In this document: positions 46,101-58,100 of the stretch, in pieces
How the letters are laid out: each line of letters opens with the position of its first letter
How positions within the stretch are numbered: the first letter of the stretch is position 1
From: Vitellaria paradoxa
Lineage: Eukaryota; Streptophyta; Magnoliopsida; Ericales; Sapotaceae
DNA: 64,000 bases
Direction of reading: 5' to 3'
Assembly: GCA_019916065.1 (NCBI GenBank)
Contig: CM034233.1
Coordinates: forward strand, 10,869,573 to 10,933,572
Notes under the pieces: model-generated
The model's input: only the letters and a program-made list of their open reading frames with translations
Told to the model about the DNA's origin: nothing
Database searches by the model: none
Made by a program: the position numbers and the translations under genes

Positions 46101-49100
46101 TTGTGCGATCGAAAAATCCCCCTCAAGGTGATAGGAAAGTATTATAAGGTAGCGGTTAGACCAACGCTGCTATATGGATAAGAGTGTTGGGCAGTAAAGC
46201 ATAATCATGGTCAGAAGATGGCAGTTGCGGAGATGAGGATGCTAAGGTGGATGTGCGGGATTACAAGGAAAGATAGGATTAGGAACGAGGAGATTAGAGG
46301 CAAAGTAGGAATAGCATCGATTGAAGATAAAATGAGAGAAAACCGATTAAGATGGTTTGGCCATGTTAGAAGGCGTCCAGCAGAGGCACTTGTTAAAAGG
46401 TGTGAAAGTATGGAGATTGTTAGGAGTAGGAGAGGTAGAGGAAGACCCAAGAGAAGCTGGAGAGAAACCATTAAATATGACCTAACCTACCTAGATTTAT
46501 CGGAGGACATGCCCCTAAACAGATCAAATTGGCGTCGACAAATCCATATAGCCGACCCCACCTAGTGGGAAAAGGCTTGGTTTGGTTTGGTTTGGTTTGT
46601 TCTCCCTGCCCAAATTGTCAAAAAGTTTAATAAAAAATAGAAAAGATTGAAACATTTATCTCAAATAATAGATAGTGGGATTTAAGTAAATAGTTAGTAA
46701 CTAATGAGTATTTTAAGAAGACAAAAAAAGTACTGGGAAGTTAAGGGACATATAGGAAAATAAAAAAATAAACGAGGGCGGAGGATCGACTAGTTCAGTA
46801 TAATGCTGAAGAAATACTGTTGGCAGCAGGTGGATTCTTTGACCCCCTTCAAAAGGAAATGCGGGCTGGGTAGAAGAGGATTGTACCATGAGAGAAGCAA
46901 GGAGGTCAACCTCTTTCACATATACAACATGGATTCTAGCAATGCAATGTATATTGCACTCTCATCTTGATCTAAATGAATCATTCTTTCCGTGGAGGTA
47001 TCCTCTTGCCTGTAAATCTTTGCCTATTAGGCAAGAGGATAGCAAGTTACAAATTTTGTCTCGGTATGACATGTATTTCTATTACTATGAAATTCATAAA
47101 TGAAGTAGTTAATGGTGGGTTTACTATTATCCTTCTTGTAGTGATGCTTCTTGGAAGGCTGTAATGGTAACAGCTGTCTATTATCGAATTCACCCACCTG
47201 ATAGTTTGTATACCATTTTCTATCTTGGAAAGCAGTTCAGGCTGGTAAACATATGCTGCACTCTAAAGATAAAATTACGTAAATAACCTATAGAATTTCA
47301 AAATTATTTCTACACCTCTTTTTTGTTCGGTGGTTATTGGTGGTTAAATGGGAGTAATGGAAGAAATTAAAAGTTTCACCAAATTTATGGCTTCACCAAT
47401 TACCGTTGGTGTTGCCTTATTATAATAGTATAGATATATTTGCCATACCTATCAAAAGATCATAATCGAACTAGGAAGGTGATCTGGCCATCCATGCTGA
47501 CTGGTTCCTTTAAAATTGTGAATCTGCTTATTTGGCCGGGTTTGATCAGGGCATAGCAGTGTCTGATTGAAGTTGTCCTTTATCCTTGCGTATTGTGAAA
47601 AATGAGAATCTCACGTAATGAAAGGAAAGAAAATGTTCTTGAGTCGTGGAACTAGCCAAGCACCTTTTTTTGTTGAGACATCTACCAGAATTTGTATGGT
47701 CTTTACTTCTGAGCTTAGCCAGTAATTTGAAGTGCGTGACCATATTTTATTATTGGCCTGTGATAGCATCTTTCTTGCTTTTTCTTTAGATGTTTGAAAT
47801 GAGTATAAAATTATCCTCCTCCCAAAACCAACCGATACTTAAAAAAAGAAATTTTCTTACAGTGATTAACAATGCTTTGGTTTTTTTTTTAATTGAGCTT
47901 GTGTTTAATTATTCTCACCGCAGGGAAGCGGGCGTAGTTATTAAGAATGTGGACATTACAAGTGGAGAAATCACTTTAAACTTAAATGAGGAACTATTCC
48001 TTAAAAAGAAGAGTCCATCTGACACCTTTTCTCATGCTGCTGATGTTATAGAGTCGAGCATTGAATCTAACACAGCTAAAAATCCCCAGAAAAAAGAAGC
48101 AGCACTATTGTCCATGACAAAGTACGCTTCTATGATCCCAGAGAAGGTCGGTAGGTCCAAATTGTCATTACATGGCTTCATTTTCATTTCGCCTCTTTTC
48201 CCTTTTAGCTGCTTATTTTTCATATGCATGCTGTGTGTGGTTTACACATTTTTAATGATTCTGTTAGTGAATATTTTTGTTCATTTAGCACTGAAGATTC
48301 ATGCTTCACAAGAAATCTTACTGGACTTGTAGTTGTTATTTTGTTTATTTATTTTATTTCATGACTGACCCCACCTAGTGTGAAAAGGCTTGGTTTGGTT
48401 GGGTTATTTTATTTCATGACTGCTAGGAATTTTAGATCTGTACTTTTGCTGGATGACCATAGAAGAGGGATACCTGAGTAATGGTTTTGATCGTAGAGAG
48501 TTTGGTGGGGCTACAAATGCAAGAAATTTTAAATCAAGGGAAAGGATGATGTAGCCGCTAGGACAAATTTATCACAATGGTTTATAAGAAGTGTGGTTAG
48601 GTGGGGGGGTTGTTAAGAAGATGGACTACTAGGTTAGTGTAAGAAAACAAAACAATTAAACATTGCAAGTGTCTAATGGTGATTTTTGAAGGTAAATTCC
48701 CTTTTGTTTGGATGTATAATGCTGTCTTGGAATTGTTTTCTACTTTTTTTTTTTAAGAGGTAGAGTCTCATCTTCAATGCAAAGGTATAATTGTGTTTTT
48801 GTTTGACCATCTGGGGCCCAACATCTGTTTCTCTTTCTCAATGTCAATGAGTTGCCATTGGCATGAGTGTTTATTATCAGTGATGGGAGATGTTGGGCGC
48901 CCCGGGGGGGGGGAGGGGTGGGGGGTAGGGGTGGTGAGAACAGGGCTGCTAAGCCTTGCTTGCTTTCTCTAGAAGGAAGGTCTTAAGGTGACTTAGATGT
49001 GTAAGATTTATGATTGTGATAATGCTTAAAATCTTTTTTCTCGCACAGTATTTTAAAGATGGTTTAAGCATAGGAAAAGATGTAATTATTTTGCATGTAA

Positions 49101-52100
49101 AAGATTTGCATGAAAAGGATTTTTCATATGTAAATATTTTGGGTTGAAACCGTCAAAAGATGAGTATTAAGTGAATGACTTGTGACCCACACAGGGCTGT
49201 CTTTGCTTTGTATTTGTGGTAGTAATCTTGTACAAAATAGGAATGGGAGAAAACTATATGAACACAGAAAAGAAGGCCTTCATTTTCTCACCAACTGAAT
49301 GGGTATATTATGTGTAAAGATAATGTTGAAACCGTCGATAATTTCTTCTTGTATTGTCTGTTGGCTTAGAGTTTTTTTTTTTTTTTTGGGTCTATCCCCA
49401 AAATTGCTCGAATATATTGATCACAAATATTCGGGTATTGGGAAGAGGGGAAAAGCCAAGACACTTGGGGACTATGATATGTTTGCGTTACTTTAAGCTA
49501 TTTGGATAGAAAGGAACTCCAAAATTTTTAAAGACTCCAAGAATGATATTGATTATTCATGGGCTAGAATCAATTTTTTGACTTCTCTGTGGATTCAATC
49601 ACTCCAGGCTTTAAAGGATTTTGTTTGTTCCTCCTCAAGCACAATTATATTAACTGCTACATCTAAATTCACAATTCTTGCCTTTGTAGCCTCTCTTTGG
49701 TTTTGTTTTGTTGCTTCCCCCATCTTTTGCAGACTTTTTGTCATTTGTCATTTTTCCTATTGTGCTGCTTTTCTTTATTGAACACTCCCTCAAACTCAAG
49801 GTGTTAAATAAGACACCAACTTAAGTTTGGAAATTAAAATACAAAATGTCACGTGCCTAACCTCACAGTCTGGGACACATGGCATGGGAATATGGGAATT
49901 AAATAAAATTAATAAAAACTTGATCCAAGGTCAAGTTACAATAAATAATAATGATCGAAGCATCTAGCATTATCCCTCCTTCCCATATAAAAATAATATG
50001 AGAATACATTACTATCAATTAAACAACATAATTCAATTTCACGTCATCTCTAATGACAACATTCAAGGCCTACATGGCCAAACATATATTATAATCATTT
50101 TTATATCTCTTAAGATCATAGCATCATAAATGTAAGTATTTGACCCACACTTTGCGTCACACAATTTATAATGCTGATAATTCAATTCTCAGTTAAGAGA
50201 ATAAACACAAATATTATCATCTATAGTTAAGACCGCACTTAGATTACTCAGGTTTAAGTTGTCTACGTATCTCACTTTGAGAATCAGGTCACTGTAGTTC
50301 TTAATTTATTACTCAAGGTTCACAACTAATCTCATTATTAACAAATCAAACATTAAACTTTATTGTAATTAACAACCTCAGTATCTCAACACATAACAAT
50401 AATCTATGCAATCTCATGCAATGGGTAATGATGGAATGCAATGCCAATGTATATTCTGTAATCTCCATCTACCCCCAACCATATCCTAGAATGGGTGATA
50501 CTTAGCAAAGCACGTGGGGAGCCAATCGCACTATTTACGCTTACGGAGAACATTTATCTTAATATATATCACGGGTGGGGAACCAAGTTATATCCCTACA
50601 GGTGTAAAACTTAGAGGAACGGAGTTACACCCTTAGCCCTTCTCCTAATGAATCGAGTTACATCTTTAGTTAGGCATTTGCTTATCTTAAGTAGGGTTCG
50701 GCTGCAGTTCAAAGAAAATCTCATAATAATATCTCAAGATTAATATCCCAACTTCAACAACTAATCTCTAGTTATATATATTGAGTGTAGATCATCCGGT
50801 ATTTTTAAAATTTCATTTCAACATTTTTATCTAAAGCAAGGATCTTGTTCATAAACATGACCCATGTCTTGGCACGTCAACAATATCAATATGGCACACT
50901 CGGCCTATCAACAATTATAATATCAAACTGGATAATACAACCGAGCTCTATGCACATGATATGCTCAATCATGTAAATAAATAGTATCTCAATATAACAT
51001 TACATTCTCATTAAGCTTGATGATGATTTGGGGTTTATTTAATTTTTAAAAACCAGTAACCAATGGTTCAGGGCACCAATGTTTTAAAATCCAATATTTA
51101 AAATTTTCAAAAGCTAACCAACAATGTCATCCATACGCCCATCCAAATGGGAATCTCAGTTGTGTCATCTAGACCCCCATTCGAACGACAGTGCCTAGGA
51201 ACCATTTCTGGGTTTGTTTTTTCCGCAAAACTCTTGAACCAAAAACACCTCAAATCCTCTATTCAAGCCACAAATTCAACAATCAATCACATATAAGCAT
51301 TTAGACACCCCAATAGCATGTTTATCTATCATTGATTTCAACAATAACCCTAAGGAATGCAAGATTTCAACACATATATGCGTATATATACACATCCATA
51401 TATACATATATATACATCAACACAGATCAACCAATATTCATCCAAATCAATCATATAATATATTAAAATTATGCTAACAACACATAGAAGCATGTATGTA
51501 AGCCCTACCTACCTGAAATTCGAAGAAAGAAGGAGAAAAATGGAGAAAACTGAGTTAGGCTTCTAAGCTTTTGAAGCCAAATCTCTCACCTCGGGTCAAA
51601 TCACTTAGAACCATTACCACCACGGTATTCATAGCCTCGAATACTCTCCGATCCATCTAGTTTCTCTCTCCGAATGTCTATCTCTCTCTCTTCTTTCTCT
51701 TTCTCTCTCTCCTGTGGTATTTCTAGAAGAACCAAGAGAGAGATTCGAAAGAAAAGAAAAGTGGAAAGAAGGAAGAAAAGAGAAAGAAGGCTTTGCCATT
51801 GCACGCGCGTCTGCTGTTGTCGGGGCTGTGTCTAGGGCTCGTTTGGGCATTGTTGGGTGTGTACTGAACAATGTTTAGCCTTGCTAGGCTGCTTCTCGGG
51901 TGTGTTTAGGCACCTTAGGTGCTCCTCTGGCCTACTGGGGCATGGCCCTTGGTCTGAGATGCTATGCCACGATTTTGTGCTGTGGCCTTAAGTCTTGTGA
52001 CACTTTTTAATGGTTTTGTGGCCTTGCACCTTAGTTAGGGGTGAGCCAAGAAAAAAAAAAAAAAAAAAAAAAAACCAGTAAATCGAAAAATTGAACCAAA

Positions 52101-55100
52101 CCGAATTGAAAATTGTAGTTAACCAAACTGATGGTTTCGATTTTTTTTTAATTGTCAGTTTTCGGTTCAGTTTTGATTTTTACGATACATTAATCGTCGG
52201 TTCGGTTAATTGACCAAATTTTATTATTAATATAAATTATATAATTTATTTTTATTATATGTTAATATATTATATAATTTCTTAATGGATATTTATCCTT
52301 CAAAGAATCTAAATTGAAATTATGTTATTATTGTTGTGAAATTATGTTTGACTTTTAATTGTTTTTATGTTATTGAATGTATAATTAATTAGTTACAGGT
52401 TGGTAATTATTTAAAAAAATAAGGTAAAAAGGGGTAACTGGATTGATTTGAGTGGTTAACTGCTGAATGGTTAACCATTCATAATGGTTTGGTTTAAAGA
52501 AAAAGAACCGAACCTAGTCGGTTCGTTTTTTTTTTTTTTTTTTTTTGGGCTCATGGTTTCGTTAACCGGACAGTGAGGTGATTTCTTGTCACATGGCCCA
52601 TGAGAGGCTACCTTGAGGCTTTAGCTCATGAGTTGGCCTTTGGTGGTTGTTGATAGTCCTTGGTCCAACTTCTGCACTTCTTGCCTCCAATTCACTTGGG
52701 AATCCCTCACTTGCATTTCATGGTTTGTTTAGGTCTCCAAATGCTAAGAATTGATTCTTGAAATTGATAAATAATCCAAAACACAAGTGTACGAGGTTTT
52801 TATGTTAAAACCAAGCCTCTAATGAATTTATCTATGCAATTAGCACATTAAAAGGATGTAGAAATATGCAAAATTGTGTGGTAATCACATCTCTTTTAAC
52901 TTCTTGCACTAATAAATTCATAATAATTTCAATGTTTCCTTTATAATCTGTGCAAAATATTGCTGGTTGGTGTTAAATTGGATTATGGATGAACAAGCAT
53001 TGAAGGCTTGGAAATTGCCAAATATTCTGCCCAAATGGCCCATCTACTGCCTCCCTCATCTGAAGTTTATTGGGTGATTTGGATTTAATAATCACTCAAG
53101 TTTATTTGGTGGTGTGACAAATTGACGTATCTATTTTGTTTGTTTCATAGCTGTCCTTCAGTTTCCCTAAGTTGGATGTGAGGTTCATGCATAGGGGATG
53201 TGATCTTGTTATGGAGAACAACATCATGGGTATTCAAGTGATGAGCATTAAGACCCGGTCTGTTGAGGATGTTGGGGAGAGTACACGGCTTGAAATCCAA
53301 ATGGATTTTGGTGAGATTCATGTAAGTACATAAATGTAAATGGCCCTGGATTCTTCTGGGGTCATAATTCACATTTTTTTTTTTTAATTATCTCATTTGG
53401 TACTTTCTTTTTAGTGATTTCTCTATTATATTGCAGCTTTTTAGAGAAAGTTGCATTTCTGTTGTGGAGATACTGAAACTCGATGTTGTTTCTTCAGCTT
53501 ACATTCCAGTACAGGTTTGTCAGCATAATCTATTGTCAACTGGTGATCTGTTTTTCTTCTTTGCGCATCATATCCTGGCCAGTGGTATTTTTTTTTTTTG
53601 GTAATCATTACGGAGAAAATTTCTTCATCGTATCCTTGCCAATGGTAATTTTTTTTGTAATCTTTATGGAGAAAATTTCTTCGTTAGCATCCTAAAATAT
53701 CAAATTGGCCCTTGACTTTGTCTATGTTAATAAGAATCTGTAAGCTTTTGGCGTGGATATAGATTATCTGATAGCTATCTTGCACCTCGCCCACTGGAAC
53801 GGGTTCTTTTTGCCACATTCACATCAATCCTAACAAACACACAAGGGTATAGTGAAGGTATTGCTGATCCACAACACAAAAAATGAAAGTGTCTTCGGCA
53901 AAGAGATGGTGGGAAATTGAAACTCATGACTCCTACCCTACAAATGTCAAACCCCCGATCAACTGGGTTGAGTTGTTCCTAGGTATAATAAACATGGATT
54001 GCTGAAAAGTTCTAAGCATAGGGGGACTCTTATTTCTTGTTAAGTGGGTTAATCATGGAGCTTCTAGCTCAAAGTGATATTCTCGTCTTTTGCATTGAAG
54101 TTAACAATATTTCATTGATTTTTTTTTATCTGTTCTTGGAATGGATGTAGCAATGGCAAGTGATTTATTATTCAGATTAAAATCGGGAGTTTTAAGTGTG
54201 GTTTGGTTGCATTGGGTTGTTTCTTCAGGTTATTGTTTAATCTTCTGGATGGTTCCTTCTTCTTTATTTGTATCCTCAGCCATCTCCAGTTAATACTTTT
54301 GAGAAATTTCTTGTTTCCTTTTACTTAGAAAATAAAATGATGAAGCTCTTTGGTCATATATATTGGGTAAGTCTATAGGTAGGGTTTAGTAATGTTGATT
54401 GGTTTATCCTAGGTGGCTAGGTCTTTGGATAAGTTATTTGGAGATGTGGAGAAATTGTCACCCTTGACAACCTACCAAGGAAAGGCATCGTTTTGGTTAG
54501 CGGATGTAGCTTGTGTAAAACCAATGCAAAAACTATTGACCATTTGTTTTGGTTAATAGATGTAGCTTGTGGAAAACCAATGCTGAAACTTTTGACCATT
54601 TGTTTGTTCAGTGCACATGGGAAACAAAATTATGGGATTTGTCTTTGAATTGGGTCTTCCCTAGGAAGGCAAAGCAAGCGTTCGCATCTTCGTGGGGAGC
54701 CAGAATTTGCCAAGAGGAGAATAAGGGTTTGGAGGATTATCACTTCTTGCATTGTTTGGCTGGTGTGGGGCGAGAGAATAGAAGAACTTGCAGTCATGAA
54801 GAAAAGCCTTTGTTTGGATTGAAAAGCATGTTTTTATATATAATGTACAGTTGGTTATCTGGGGTAAAGAGCTAGGCTTGCTTTGTTTTTCGTATTACAT
54901 AGAATATATTGATATCCTAGAACTTTGAGTGAGTGGTTTTGTATAGGTGTGGTATCCCTTGATGCTTTTTCTAATATATACGCCTTTTACTTATCAAAAT
55001 AGAAAAAAAAAAAATTGATTGTTGGCTATTTCTTTCTTTCTTTTAAATATGCGTGAGTAATTGAAGTCAAAGAAGGTGAGGCAGAACATAATAAATGGTG

Positions 55101-58100
55101 TTGCATTTGGACTTTTGTGCCATCAAATATAAGGTAGGAGAGATATAGATATATGTTAGAATATTCTAGATTTATTTTGGTTGAGTGATTTTGTGAGGAT
55201 TCTGAGGGATTTGATTGTTTTTGATTGATTGGTTGTATTTTCTAATTTAGTGTAAGCCATCAATATAAATTCAATATGAGGGACAAGAGTGTTCTTTTTT
55301 TTTTTTAAATCTCTTCCAAAACCCATTCTTTTCTTCTAAGTATATAGAAAATGAGTGAAGAGAGGAGATTGAGTGCTTTAGCTCTTTGAAGTACTTGAAG
55401 TGGTTGCATGAACAATATGTGTGATAACCTGTGCACAACAGGATACGTGGAAGTTTTTCTAAAAAGAAAGCAGCCAATTGGTTACAAGCTTATAGGATAA
55501 ATTACCTACTTCTAGAAGTGGGTGCACTGAGTGATATGTATGATAATCTTTGCACAAAGGGATACTTGACGTGCATAAGAAGTAAACAAAATTACAGCAT
55601 AAATTATGTAATTAAGCAGGTAATTTTGGAAAGACCACTTCCTCGCCCTTAAAGTAGCAGGTAGCTGAGGCCTGAGGGGTATTAATAAAAGACAAATGTT
55701 TCACCAAATTTCAGGTTTCACCAAATGCCTCTAGTGTTTCCTTATTATTATAGTGTACATATACTTTCTTTTTTAACTTGTATTCACCTTGGTGGATCAT
55801 TACCATTTTCTCCCAACAGGTGTGCTTAAAGACAAACCATATAAACCCTAAAAATTATTCAGTATCTTCCTTACCCAGCATATATAACCTAATAAAAATT
55901 ATGTTCTATTACTCTTGAGTGATTAAAAATCCTATTAAAATGAAAATGTGAAAGTATTAGTTAGTGTAACATAGATTGTTTCAATTCCTGCAGCGTACTT
56001 GTCTCCTCCGGTTATGATAGGGTAAGATCGTGGATGTGTACGATTTCGTATTCAAATTGGACATTTAGATCCTTCTAACAAAATTTGAAGAAGCAGCAGT
56101 TCAAATTCTGGTGTTTGGTTTTGTCTTACTTTAAGATGCTTTGAGTGTTCCCTTGGAAGATGTCTCATGTGCTGCAAGAATGGGGGAGCTAGAGTTAGGA
56201 AGAGGAAGAGGAAGAGGAAAGCTTGGAGAATCACCTTTTTTTTTGGCGTGGGGGTTATAGGATGGCTTATTTTGGGGAGACAGAGACATACCCTTTTCAG
56301 GGCATTGAAATGCCGTTGTATTGGTAGAAAATCACATTCTATATATTTTGTATGGTTTGTTACTTATAGATAGCAGGCCTTTCCAGACTTGTATAGCCTA
56401 TTGGAGATATATAACTTGTCCTTTTTTTTTTTTTAAATATAAGTAGAGATATATCACTTATCTTAGTTGGATAGGCATTGTCTTGTTACGTTTTAATTTT
56501 TGGTTGCATCATCTTGATGCAGTTAATACTATTTATTTTCTACTCATAAAAAAAAAAAAAAAACTTTTTTTTTTTTATAAAATCAATGAAAGGTAGGTAG
56601 AGGAGCACAGTCTAGAGGCAAAGACATGTCCTCTGAACTTGATACAGCATCGGGCTGAATACTTTCACCAAAAAGAGAGTCTTCTCCAAACCAATCTGTA
56701 TTAGAAGTTGGGCTGGCAGGGACCAATGATAAAGATGAGCTTTCTTTAGGTTTAGATTTTATACCCAGCCTCCTGGAACAATATTTCTTCCCAGTGAATC
56801 TTTCTCTGTCAGGACTAACCTCAGCCAACTAAGAGGGAATCTGCATTTGCCTTAATGGTTGTCCACAGGTAGCATTAACTGCTGTCGACTGGGATAGAAC
56901 TCCATTTATTTGAGTCGTACTATCATTAAGAGAGTGCAGAAACTCCTGATCCTTCAAATTTCCAAGTATTTCGAATTTGTTCAATAAATGGCTTCCTACC
57001 TGGTTCATTGAATTGTGAAGGTCCCTCTTTGTTTCTTTTGATGTTCCATCTACCTGGACCCATTTAACATTGCTAACATCTTTGGAAAGTCTTTTGGGTT
57101 TCTGAACCTTGGCCTTCTTAATTACTTGGACTTTCCGATTACCAAGAGTGAGAGCATTCATTGAATCATCCACTGTCCCACGCGCCTCTATCAGCTTCCC
57201 CCCTGCTGGCCGGAAAACTCCATTGATGGAGGATGCTTCTACCCAGTCCACCCATGGTTTTCTTTCAATTGGCGGTTCTTGGTGAAGAAAGGAGTAGGAA
57301 ACCATTACCACTGTGTTTTTAATGAAGCCCAAAATTTTGAGTTGGAATATTAGAGGCTGCTGTGGGTTGGAGAAAAGGATGTTAATCAAAGCTTCTCTAA
57401 AAAAGTGGCATCTAGATGTGGTCTGTTTATAGGAAACAAAGCTAAGTTTTATTGATGATTCTATAGTTAGATCCCTGTGGGGTTGTAGTTGGATTAAATG
57501 GACTGCTCTAAACTCCATTGGAGCATCAGGTGGTATCTTGATAATGTGGGATAATGGGAAGCTGTCACTACTGAATTCAGAGGTTGGATCTTATTCTGTA
57601 TCATGTTTGTTTCAGCAGATGGAGGAGCATATCACTTGGTCTTTCACAGGGGTTTATGGACCAATCAATAACAACTCAAAAGCTGCTTTTTTGGAGGAGG
57701 TAGGTGCTGTTGTGTTTAGATGGAGTGTTCCTTGGTGTATGGGGGGAGATTTCAACATTGTTAAGAGCACTGAAGATAAATGGAATTGTAAAAGGATAAC
57801 TAAGCAAATGAAGATGTTTTCTGAATTCATAAATGACTTGGGTTGTATTGACTTGCCTTTGGGAGGTTGCAAATTTACTTGGAGCAATAGCACTAGTAAA
57901 TCTAGGATTGACAGATTTCTGGTGTCTAGTGAATGGGAGGATTTATTTCCTGAAGTTTCCCAAAAAACTTTGTCTAGACTCATCTCAGATCATTACCCTA
58001 TTTTACTTGATGGGGGAGGGTTACAAGGTGGACCAAAACCTTTTAGGTTTGAAAACATGTGGATGCAAGTTGAAGGGTTTAAGGACATGATAGACACTTG

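Larger units (their letters stand above)
38251..46595 (+). mobile_element. Full-length RTE LINE, copy 2, split by a copia element
   Basis: Flanked by TTTGTTCTCCCTGCC at 38236-38250 and 46596-46610. It begins AACTCCGC, like copy 1, and ends GCCGACCCCACCTAGTGGG plus TTTGG repeats. Leaving out the copia insertion and one copy of its 5-bp TSD, the element is about 3.16 kb, close to copy 1 (3.11 kb). It lies sense in SABRE intron 4. The polyprotein is broken by frameshifts near 39630 and 40245, and by stops at 40000, 40584 and 46179, so it is inactive. Confidence 0.95.

Noticed and set aside
47790..48332. 180-codon frame around SABRE exon 5 with a hydrophobic end
   Set aside because: Only 47924-48146 matches SABRE. 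The flanks are intron, and the hydrophobic end is T-rich intron sequence.
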